A DNA stretch of 5,276 bases from NCBI GenBank assembly GCA_011321985.1, contig DROB01000311.1, forward strand, positions 1-5,276, in the 5' to 3' direction. The notes beneath the pieces are model-generated. The model was not told the DNA's origin. It made no database searches and saw nothing but the letters and a program-made list of their open reading frames with translations. The translations under genes were made by a program, and so were the position numbers. Positions 1 to 5,276 of this stretch are shown piece after piece. Origin of the DNA: Gammaproteobacteria bacterium (GTDB lineage: Bacteria > Pseudomonadota > Gammaproteobacteria > SZUA-229). Positions within the stretch are counted from its first letter, which is position 1; the number at the start of each line of letters is the position of its first letter.

Positions 1-185
1 AGACTCAGTTTACCTCGTATTTGCCGCCTATCCAGCTTTTTCAGATGCTCAGAAATGCAGAAAGGCCGACACGGTGTGGTGTCGGCCCTGCTACTTGATC
101 TACCCATTTTCACCGTATGAATTACTGCATCCGTGACCGAAAGGGCAGGTTGCAGGTGATAAACGGTATTCCCGGGCAGGCTACT
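1..185. other. Non-coding stretch downstream of the membrane coiled-coil gene
   Basis: No convincing gene is visible here. Several frames stay open from the left edge for 30 to 55 codons, but none has a start codon with a ribosome binding site or a recognisable product. The only clear element is the hairpin at 64-87. A fragment of a neighbouring gene running in from the left cannot be excluded. Confidence 0.5.
64..87 (-). terminator. Probable terminator of the membrane coiled-coil gene
   Basis: A perfect 9-bp inverted repeat (GGCCGACAC at 64-72, GTGTCGGCC at 79-87) encloses a 6-base loop. Read on the minus strand, the stem is followed by TTTCTGCATTTCTG, a broken but T-rich tract. The hairpin lies about 100 bases past the stop codon of the 186-980 gene, which is the only minus-strand gene it could serve here. 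The interrupted T-run makes it weaker than the terminator at 1034-1073. Confidence 0.6.
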
Positions 186-980
186 TTATATACGATTAAG
201 CATGGCTTCGCGATCGTTCTGAATACGCTGAACATTGGCAGCTCGCATCTCAAACAGATCTTTATTGCGTGATACCAGGGCTTCGATCATCTGTTCCTGA
301 CGGGCGATCTGTTCACGTAAGCGAGATACCTGACCCGCCTGAGAGGTTTTGTATTGATCCAGTTGCTTTGTTTCCAGTGCTTTGATCCGTGCAAACATCT
401 CAGATATGTGCTTTTTCTGTTCAAGTTTAAAAGCATCGATGCGTGCCAGTCTTGCCTTTTCTATATCTGTTTCATCAGACAGGGAGCCGGCAACCGATGG
501 CTGTGCCGCTTCTTCCGTAGTGCTACTGACAGCCATTTCTGTACTAATACCGCCAGTTGCAGCAGCAGTAAGGCTGCCAGTTGTTTCGGCAGGAAGGATT
601 TCTGCTGTGGTTTCTACCGGAGCTGTCTCTGTCATCACCAGGACATCCGCAGATGGTGTTTGAGCTGAGGCTGTTGTTACATCTGTACTACTGGTCGTAA
701 GATCAGCATCGGCAGTTTCGATGGTGCCTGCTTCTGTACTGGCTTCTGTGGATACGGTATTTTCTGCAGTATTCTTCTTTTCTTCACGCGATGCAGCAAT
801 ATCGGCTTCAACTTCGGCAATCTGCTTTTCGGTCGTGCTTAATTGTTTGTCCAGCATGATGGCCGTGGTTACGATGATGCTGACCATAATGACAGCGATG
901 ACGGCATACTTACCAAGTGGGCCAAAAATAACTTTGTTGTCTGTAGGTTGTGTATCTTCTGCTTGTGTTTCGGTGGTCAT
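186..980 (-). CDS. Uncharacterised single-pass membrane protein with coiled coils
   Basis: I do not recognise this 264-residue protein as a named family. The N-terminal tail (residues 1-24) is short and polar, and is followed by one strongly hydrophobic segment at about 25-43 (YAVIAVIMVSIIVTTAIML). Residues 44-70 are charged and heptad-like. Residues 71-169 are a low-complexity Thr/Ser/Ala/Glu linker that looks disordered. Residues 172-264 are rich in Lys, Arg, Glu and Gln with regularly spaced Leu, Ile and Met, as in a long coiled coil. There is no cysteine and no cleavable signal peptide. The lysines before the hydrophobic segment suggest an N-in anchor with the long C-terminal part in the periplasm, but the charge bias is weak. 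The start is supported by AGGA (988-991), 7 bases upstream. The gene follows the sulfur-globule-like gene on the same strand, separated by a strong terminator. A scaffolding or tethering role is possible but is only inferred. Confidence 0.85.
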   Translation of the reverse strand: MTTETQAEDTQPTDNKVIFGPLGKYAVIAVIMVSIIVTTAIMLDKQLSTTEKQIAEVEADIAASREEKKNTAENTVSTEASTEAGTIETADADLTTSSTDVTTASAQTPSADVLVMTETAPVETTAEILPAETTGSLTAAATGGISTEMAVSSTTEEAAQPSVAGSLSDETDIEKARLARIDAFKLEQKKHISEMFARIKALETKQLDQYKTSQAGQVSRLREQIARQEQMIEALVSRNKDLFEMRAANVQRIQNDREAMLNRI

Positions 981-987
981 GGTATCT

Positions 988-991
988 TCCT
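988..991 (-). promoter_or_regulatory. Ribosome binding site of the membrane coiled-coil gene
   Basis: On the minus strand AGGA lies 7 bases before the ATG at 978-980, which supports that start codon. No convincing promoter hexamers are visible between here and the terminator at 1034-1073. Confidence 0.65.
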
Positions 992-1033
992 GTCTAGGTG
1001 GATGGTTTCGTTCGTTAAAAGCGAAGGAGCATT

Positions 1034-1073
1034 AAAAAAGCCCGGCCTCTGACGTTCAGAGGCCGGGCTTTTT
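1034..1073 (-). terminator. Strong intrinsic terminator after the sulfur-globule-like gene
   Basis: This is a perfect 13-bp GC-rich stem (GCCCGGCCTCTGA at 1040-1052 and its complement at 1056-1068) with a 3-base loop. It is flanked by six A on the left and five T on the right, so it reads as a rho-independent terminator on both strands. Its evident job is to end the minus-strand transcript of the 1116-1724 gene, whose stop codon lies about 45 bases upstream. It separates that gene from the membrane coiled-coil gene. Confidence 0.95.
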
Positions 1074-1115
1074 ATTCATGCTTTATTGCTTCAGTTTAAA
1101 GCTGAAAACGAAAGC

Positions 1116-1724
1116 TTATTTAGCTTCAGTTTTAACTTCAGCTTTAGCAGCAGGGGCAGGAGCAGCTACAGCAGGAGCAGCTTGAGGAGCTGGAGCGTAG
1201 TAACCCTGAGGAGCATAACCGTTGTAGTAACCGTTAGAACCATTGTAGTAACCGTTGTTGTCCCAGTTACCGTTACCTTTACCGTGTCCTTTACCGTGAC
1301 CTGATGCTTTCATACCGAAAGAGAAAGAACCGTCGAAGTCGCCGTTGCCGTCAAAATCGCCAGCACCGTTACCGTTGTTGTTCATGTTGTTGCTACCATT
1401 GTAAGAACCATTAGAACCGTTGTAAGAGCCGTTAGAACCATTGTAGCCGTTAGAACCGTTGTAGTAGTTGTCACCGGTGTAAGAACCGTTACCGTTGCCG
1501 TGACCTTTACCGTGACCTGATGCTTTCATACCGAAAGAGAAAGAACCGTCGAAGTCACCAGAACCGTCAACATCAGAAGCGCCGTTGCCACTGTTGTTCC
1601 AGTTGTTGTTGCCATTGTAGTTAGAGTTGTTGTTGTCACCGAAGAAAGGCATATCCCAATCAGCAGAAGCAACAGTAGAAGTAGCAAGGATTGCGGCAGC
1701 AGCCAGTGTTTGTAATGTTTTCAT
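1116..1724 (-). CDS. Exported Asn/Gly-rich repeat protein, sulfur globule protein-like
   Basis: This 202-residue protein starts with a typical Sec signal peptide: MK, a hydrophobic core at residues 7-14, and a likely cleavage site after A21 (VASA|DW). The mature part has no cysteine and is dominated by Asn, Gly, Ser, Asp and Tyr. Two copies of DFDGSFSFGMKASGHGKG (residues 57-74 and 129-146) flank Tyr-Asn-Gly-Ser-Asn-Gly repeats (88-113). The C-terminus is an Ala/Pro-rich tail after a Tyr-rich stretch (about 158-175), ending in charged residues. Known sulfur globule proteins (SgpA/B/C of Allochromatium) are small secreted Gly/Asn/aromatic-rich repeat proteins that form the coat around periplasmic sulfur droplets. 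The signal peptide, the aromatic start of the mature protein and the composition fit that group. Low-complexity sequence makes the match uncertain, and another structural, adhesive or extracellular matrix protein is possible. AAC and GGT codons predominate and the expression signals are strong, which suggests abundant product. Confidence 0.85.
   Translation of the reverse strand: MKTLQTLAAAAILATSTVASADWDMPFFGDNNNSNYNGNNNWNNSGNGASDVDGSGDFDGSFSFGMKASGHGKGHGNGNGSYTGDNYYNGSNGYNGSNGSYNGSNGSYNGSNNMNNNGNGAGDFDGNGDFDGSFSFGMKASGHGKGHGKGNGNWDNNGYYNGSNGYYNGYAPQGYYAPAPQAAPAVAAPAPAAKAEVKTEAK
1288..1340. repeat. 53-base exact direct repeat, copy encoding the second motif
   Basis: This stretch is identical base for base to 1504-1556. 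It encodes residues 129-146 of the sulfur-globule-like protein. The match continues beyond the left end with one mismatch over the next six bases, and stops abruptly at the right end. Confidence 0.95.
1386..1463. repeat. Short tandem repeats encoding YNGSNG(S) units
   Basis: Read on the minus strand, four consecutive units of 18, 21, 21 and 18 bases encode YNGSNG, YNGSNGS, YNGSNGS and YNGSNN (residues 88-113). The units differ mainly at third codon positions (AAC/AAT and GGC/GGT). The array lies between the two copies of the 53-base repeat. Copy number in such an array may vary between strains. Confidence 0.85.
1504..1556. repeat. 53-base exact direct repeat, copy encoding the first motif
   Basis: This is identical to 1288-1340, offset by 216 bases (exactly 72 codons), so the reading frame is kept. 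It encodes residues 57-74. Perfect identity, including silent positions, points to a recent duplication or to ongoing gene conversion. Confidence 0.95.
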
Positions 1725-1731
1725 TTTAAAA

Positions 1732-1736
1732 CCCTC
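1732..1736 (-). promoter_or_regulatory. Ribosome binding site of the sulfur-globule-like gene
   Basis: On the minus strand GAGGG lies 7 bases before the ATG at 1722-1724. This is a near-ideal Shine-Dalgarno sequence and spacing, and it fixes the start codon that gives the complete signal peptide. Confidence 0.85.
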
Positions 1737-1803
1737 AAAGTTTGTTATACAGCAATATTAAAAATTAGTTTCATGCGCTTGGCCTCTACGACCAGTGAGA
1801 TAA

Positions 1804-1832
1804 AGTATATTATAAAAATCTAATATTAGCAA
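1804..1832 (-). promoter_or_regulatory. Sigma70-type promoter of the sulfur-globule-like gene
   Basis: On the minus strand TTGCTA (1827-1832, four of six matches to the -35 consensus) is followed after exactly 17 bases by TATACT (1804-1809, five of six matches to the -10 consensus). The sequence upstream is A/T-rich, like an UP element. Transcription would start near 1797, giving a leader of roughly 70 bases. A 10-bp perfect palindrome, CTAATATTAG (1820-1829), overlaps the -35 element and could bind a regulator. A shifted TATAAT also occurs in the spacer, but at only 12 bases from TTGCTA. Confidence 0.65.
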
Positions 1833-1853
1833 GTATTAATTTGCTTCTGTGCG

Positions 1854-1875
1854 CGAACAGTTCCCCAACTGTTTG
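1854..1875. terminator. Hairpin just downstream of sbcB, possible terminator
   Basis: CGAACAGTT (1854-1862) pairs with AACTGTTTG (1867-1875) across a CCCC loop, including one G-U pair when read on the plus strand. It begins about 25 bases past the sbcB stop codon, a normal terminator position. However, the T-rich tract (GTTTTATTTGATTTT) lies on the plus-strand side, while on the minus strand no U-run follows the stem. Termination of sbcB transcripts here is therefore uncertain. Confidence 0.4.
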
Positions 1876-1899
1876 GTTTTATTTGATTTTATATTTCCG

Positions 1900-3336
1900 T
1901 TACAGTGAGGATTTTAGAGTGTTGACGTATTCACACAGCGTTTCAAGCAGTACCAACTGGTCACCAACGGTGTCGTGTGCTGATCGGATGGCTTCGATCT
2001 CAGCAAAAAACTGGTTTAAAGTGCGGTTAGAGCTGGCTGGATCAGTGAATCTGTCCTGCCGGTATGCATTCCATCGCTTCTGTTCTTCTCCATTCAGGGT
2101 TTCCCGGAAGTTGCGGGCACGGTAGCGGAACAGCATCTCGTCCAGACGAGCATCGTCGAAGTTGAAATCCAGTGCTGCCAGGTCTTCGGCACGGGTATTG
2201 CGTATGCTGTCGATACGTTGGCTGTCTTCACGGCTGAAAAAACCGCCCGAGTAGAGCTGACCATCGGGGTCGTGAACTGCCGGGAAATCATTGTCCTTGA
2301 AGATATTCGATGTTTTTGCGGCGAATTCATCGATATGTTGCAGGATAAGTTCGCGGTGTGCCATGCAGGCCTCTATATCGATACCGAGGCGCTCAGCGGC
2401 TTTGGTATCCATGGTTTTGAGAGGGACAATTATGGGGCATTTATTGATATGTACCTGTTTTAAGGGAATGCGCTGAACGCCTTCAGGTAACTCGGCGGCC
2501 GGGGTATACAGCCGGGCTGCCATCTCTTCTGTATCGGCAGCAAAAAATTCTTCAGGGTGAACATTCAGGTCATACATGATGTAGCCATTTTTATTCACCG
2601 GGTGCTGACAGATCGGCATCACCATCGCTATCGCACCACGTTCTGCTGAGTAACGGGAAGATACGTGCAGCAGAGCATCGTGGGTACGCAGGTTTATCTG
2701 TTTGCTGACCTCTGCTTTTTTTCGCATACCATATATATAGTCGTATAGGCGAGGCTGCCTGTCTCTGATGAGTTTAGCGACAGCGATGGTTGCGTACACA
2801 TCTGACATGGCATCATGTGCTGCTTCATGTTTGATGTCATTGGCTTTCGTGAGTAGTTCAAGACGGATGCTGGGATGACCATCCTGTTCCGGCCAGTTGA
2901 TGCCTTCGGGCCTTAATGCGCGTGTTAAACGGACCATATCGATGATGTCCCAGCGTGAATTTCCGTGCTGCCACTCATGGGAATAAGCATTGAAGAAGTT
3001 ACGGTAGAGCGCATTGCGGGTAAATTCATCATCGAAGCGGATATTGTTATAACCGGCGATGCAGGTTCCCGGTGTAGAAAACTCCCGGTGAATCATACTG
3101 ATAAACTCGACTTCACTGATACCTTCAATCAGCGCTTTCTGCGGCGTAATGCCCGTTACCAGGCACGCATGAGGATCGGGGATACAATCATCGGCGGGTT
3201 TGCAATACAAGGTGAGTGGGTCACTGATGATATTCAGATCTTCATCGGTGCGGATGCCTGCGAATTGCGCGAGGCGGTCGTAACGTGGGTCGATACCGAA
3301 AGTTTCGTAGTCGTACCAGTAGATTGAGTTTGTCAT
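1900..3336 (-). CDS. sbcB: Exodeoxyribonuclease I (SbcB)
   Basis: This 478-residue protein is a full-length ExoI (E. coli SbcB has 475 residues). The enzyme degrades single-stranded DNA 3' to 5' in the cytoplasm. It acts in recombination and mismatch repair, and in E. coli it binds SSB. The N-terminal DEDDh exonuclease domain (about 1-200) shows every expected motif: DYETFG with D9 and E11, GYNNIRFDDEFTRN with D102, and HDAMSDVYA with H174 and D179. From alignment by memory these correspond to E. coli D15, E17, D108, H181 and D186. Other family signatures include YCKPADD, TGITPQ, LRPEGINWP and RQPRLYDY. The SH3-like and helical C-terminal parts follow, with HINKCP (296-301) and FRYRARNF (403-410). 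The ATG at 3334-3336 is right because the first catalytic motif begins at residue 9, but no Shine-Dalgarno sequence is visible in its A/T-rich leader. Hairpins on both sides suggest it is transcribed alone. Confidence 0.98.
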   Translation of the reverse strand: MTNSIYWYDYETFGIDPRYDRLAQFAGIRTDEDLNIISDPLTLYCKPADDCIPDPHACLVTGITPQKALIEGISEVEFISMIHREFSTPGTCIAGYNNIRFDDEFTRNALYRNFFNAYSHEWQHGNSRWDIIDMVRLTRALRPEGINWPEQDGHPSIRLELLTKANDIKHEAAHDAMSDVYATIAVAKLIRDRQPRLYDYIYGMRKKAEVSKQINLRTHDALLHVSSRYSAERGAIAMVMPICQHPVNKNGYIMYDLNVHPEEFFAADTEEMAARLYTPAAELPEGVQRIPLKQVHINKCPIIVPLKTMDTKAAERLGIDIEACMAHRELILQHIDEFAAKTSNIFKDNDFPAVHDPDGQLYSGGFFSREDSQRIDSIRNTRAEDLAALDFNFDDARLDEMLFRYRARNFRETLNGEEQKRWNAYRQDRFTDPASSNRTLNQFFAEIEAIRSAHDTVGDQLVLLETLCEYVNTLKSSL

Positions 3337-3447
3337 TTTTATCGTATTTTTTAAATAAAAAGCCTGGATAGATTACTGTTATCCTGAGTGATAGTGAAGG
3401 TCATTGCCAGAATAATTTTTCCTGTGTGATGATCGCAGTTTGCAGAT

Positions 3448-3481
3448 CGCTGCTGCAGGTGCGTCCTCACCTACAGCAGCG
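3448..3481 (-). terminator. Hairpin after the VWA gene, probable transcript end
   Basis: Two 14-base arms (CGCTGCTGCAGGTG at 3448-3461 and CACCTACAGCAGCG at 3468-3481) surround a 6-base loop, starting 22 bases past the stop codon of the VWA gene. In minus-strand RNA all 14 positions pair, with one G-U. In plus-strand RNA the same position is an A-C mismatch, so the structure fits the minus strand better. No U-run follows, so it may be a weak terminator or a 3'-end stabilising stem rather than a classic intrinsic terminator. Confidence 0.55.
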
Positions 3482-3503
3482 GAATTTATTCCGTGATACC
3501 ACA

Positions 3504-5276
3504 CTACGTCGTCAACCGCCGATAGATATCGGATACTTTCAGCGGTAACTGTGCCACGTCATCGATCACCGAATAATTAGCGGCACCATACATATGGGGT
3601 AGATAGTCACGTGCTTCTTCGTCAATGGTGATGCAATAGGAGTGGATGCCATCTCGATGGGCTTCATACAATGCCTGTCGGGTATCTTCGACACCGTACT
3701 CTCCACGGTAGGTATCGTAATCGTCAGGTTTTCCATCGGAGAGGGTGATGAGTAATTTAGTAGAAGCTTCGACTTCACCGAACAACCGTGTCATATGACG
3801 GATGAATACACCCATACGTGTGTAATCTTTGGGTCGTATGTTTGCGATGCGTCCTTTTATCTCTTCATCATAGGTTTCATCGAAAGCTTTTATCTTGTAG
3901 AGTTCGCAACGTGTACGGGTCACGCCTGAGAAGCCGTATATGGCAAACCGGTCTCCCAGTATCTGTATGACTTCCGAGAGTAAGATCAACGATTCGCGTT
4001 CAGCATCATTTATCCAGCCTTTGGTGGAACCGCTCATGTCGACCATGAACATGACTGCGACGTTTCTTTCTTCCTTATGCATCTTGGTGAACAGCCGGTC
4101 GGTCATCTCCATGCCGCTTCTTACATCACCGTAGGCTTCGACCAGAGCATCGATATCGATATCGTCGCCGTATACCTGTCTCTTTAGTAATTTATCCTCA
4201 CCACGCAGGATCTCAAAAGTGTGTCGCAGGCTTTTTAATAAACCCTCATATTTGTCCAATGTATTTTCGACGAAATCATCATATTTCGGTTCTATCTCCA
4301 GCTCGCGCAGTACACACCAGTTTTTGTGATAGTGCTGGCGCTTGAAGTTCCATTCATTATACAGTTCAGCACCCTCGATATGGTAGGTTCCCTGCCAGAC
4401 ATCATCCGGATTCAGTATCTCTTCTTCGTATTTTTTTAGATCATATTCACCGGGTCCGGCTGCGTGAAGATGTTCGGGTGGTATCTCGCCAAAATCGACG
4501 ATGATAGATGTCATCAGCTCTTTCACGTGATCAGGTATGGGTATGAGTTCGCCTTCAAGTTCCAGTTCGATTATACCCGGATTGGCTTGTTGTTCGTCCC
4601 CATCATTTGTTTTAGTCCTGATAGTGAATGTTGTATCTGTATCAACTTCCGGTTCATCTCCTGAATCACTGCTGTTCTTCTTCAGTGCTTCTCTCGCCAG
4701 CTCACTCAATGCTATCCGAAAGTAAGCTTTTTCTTTTTCGATACGTTTTCGCATTACCTCATCAACGCGGTCGAGTTTTAAAATACCCTGATAACAACAT
4801 GCTTTCGGGGTGACTTTATTTTTGATGAGAGATAGGCACTGTAGAGTATCACCTACACAGGCATCCTCAGCGGTGAGGTTGTCTATGATGATTTTCCAGT
4901 CATCAGAAAATAAATATTCATCTTCAGCACCGGTTTTTCGTTTGAGCCGCTGCATATCACGGTACAGGCCGGGAAGTTCTCGTTCGATACAGGCTTCCAG
5001 CCGAATGCTTTCCAGGAACGTTATCTTCTCCAGCCGGGCATCGGGGTTTTCGCAGTCGAGTATCTCTTCGAACGGAAGACGGAAGGTACCAAACTGGATC
5101 TGGGCCCATAGGAATGCGACGGTGGCTTTATAGATTAAAAAATTTTCTTTTGACTCTTCGAGCAGGGCAGTGATGGCCGGCAGGAAGATGGCTTCGGTAT
5201 CCGTGTATGCGTGATTATCTTCTGATTCAGAAATTTTTAATTTACGCCCGGATAGTCCCTGTACGAAAGGTAGCAG
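3504..5276 (-). CDS. CbbO/NorD-family VWA-domain protein, 5' end outside the window
   Basis: The frame is open without a stop from 3504 to the right edge, giving 590 visible residues. The ATG at 4953-4955 is internal: the 107 residues before it are protein-like and in frame (including LPFVQGLSGRKL and DTEAIFLPAL). The C-terminal third is a von Willebrand factor A domain with an intact metal-ion-dependent adhesion site: DMSGS (codons at 4026-4040), the Thr of YTRMG, and the Asp of LSDGKPDDYD. It ends in LPLKVSDIYRRLT, typical of this family. The middle contains an acidic linker (about 4590-4670). CbbO works with the MoxR-type AAA+ ATPase CbbQ to reactivate Rubisco by removing inhibitory sugar phosphates. 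NorD is its relative, with NorQ, in nitric oxide reductase maturation. The sequence alone does not let me choose. The nearby sulfur-globule-like gene makes a chemoautotroph, hence CbbO, somewhat more likely. The partner ATPase should lie just beyond the right edge. Confidence 0.9.
   Translation of the reverse strand: MLPFVQGLSGRKLKISESEDNHAYTDTEAIFLPAITALLEESKENFLIYKATVAFLWAQIQFGTFRLPFEEILDCENPDARLEKITFLESIRLEACIERELPGLYRDMQRLKRKTGAEDEYLFSDDWKIIIDNLTAEDACVGDTLQCLSLIKNKVTPKACCYQGILKLDRVDEVMRKRIEKEKAYFRIALSELAREALKKNSSDSGDEPEVDTDTTFTIRTKTNDGDEQQANPGIIELELEGELIPIPDHVKELMTSIIVDFGEIPPEHLHAAGPGEYDLKKYEEEILNPDDVWQGTYHIEGAELYNEWNFKRQHYHKNWCVLRELEIEPKYDDFVENTLDKYEGLLKSLRHTFEILRGEDKLLKRQVYGDDIDIDALVEAYGDVRSGMEMTDRLFTKMHKEERNVAVMFMVDMSGSTKGWINDAERESLILLSEVIQILGDRFAIYGFSGVTRTRCELYKIKAFDETYDEEIKGRIANIRPKDYTRMGVFIRHMTRLFGEVEASTKLLITLSDGKPDDYDTYRGEYGVEDTRQALYEAHRDGIHSYCITIDEEARDYLPHMYGAANYSVIDDVAQLPLKVSDIYRRLTT

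Noticed and set aside
2..163. The end of a plus-strand gene entering from the left edge.
   Set aside because: All three plus-strand frames run open for some distance, but none looks like a known family. The hairpin at 64-87 lies inside them, so chance open frames are more likely.
354..1035. Open plus-strand frames of about 100 codons opposite the membrane coiled-coil gene.
   Set aside because: They are antisense to a gene with a clear membrane segment, coiled coil and ribosome binding site. Their translations are low-complexity Ser/Val/Cys-rich sequences with no recognisable domain.
1116..1724. Reading the regular repeats as a CRISPR array or non-coding satellite.
   Set aside because: The repeat units keep the reading frame, vary mainly at silent third positions, and lie inside a gene with a signal peptide, ribosome binding site, promoter and terminator.
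2965..3327. A 120-codon plus-strand open frame opposite the 5' part of sbcB.
   Set aside because: It lies wholly within the strongly conserved exonuclease domain of sbcB and has no ribosome binding site or family resemblance, so it is a shadow frame.
3351..3404. A possible 17-residue leader peptide upstream of sbcB on the minus strand (ATG at 3402-3404, TAA at 3351-3353).
   Set aside because: The nearest Shine-Dalgarno-like AGGA is about 15 bases from the ATG, too far for normal initiation. The peptide has no attenuator-like codon run, and no competing hairpins are visible before sbcB.
3337..3447. A sigma70 promoter for sbcB.
   Set aside because: Candidate hexamers (for example TTCACT with TAATCT at 17 bases) match the consensus at too few positions to be supported.

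Overview
All four protein genes lie on the minus strand, so transcription runs from high to low coordinates. In that order they are: a VWA-domain protein of the CbbO/NorD family that enters from beyond the right edge (3504-5276), exodeoxyribonuclease I (sbcB, 1900-3336), a small exported Asn/Gly-rich repeat protein resembling sulfur globule structural proteins (1116-1724), and a single-pass membrane protein with coiled coils (186-980). No tRNA, rRNA, insertion sequence or CRISPR array is visible.

The organism is most likely a gammaproteobacterium. The ExoI is clearly of the E. coli SbcB type and of almost the same length, and sbcB is largely gammaproteobacterial. The sulfur-globule-like protein together with a CbbO/NorD-type protein (Rubisco activation in chemoautotrophs, or nitric oxide reductase maturation in denitrifiers) suggests a sulfur-oxidising, perhaps autotrophic or symbiotic, lineage. 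That lifestyle is an inference from two genes.

Layout: the intergenic gaps (167 to 175 bases, and 135 bases) each carry a hairpin, so the genes look like separate transcription units rather than one operon. The sulfur-globule-like gene has the clearest expression signals: a promoter with 17-base spacing, a GAGGG ribosome binding site at 7 bases, a preference for AAC/GGT codons, and a perfect 13-bp intrinsic terminator. It looks like a highly expressed, single-gene unit. The membrane coiled-coil gene sits just beyond that terminator and may depend on read-through or on its own weak promoter.

The points most worth a second look are the recent internal duplication in the sulfur-globule-like gene (a 53-base stretch repeated exactly, 216 bases apart), the unrecognised membrane coiled-coil protein next to it, and the question of whether the VWA protein belongs with Rubisco (CbbO) or with nitric oxide reductase (NorD). 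I do not see clear evidence for a wholly new multi-gene system.
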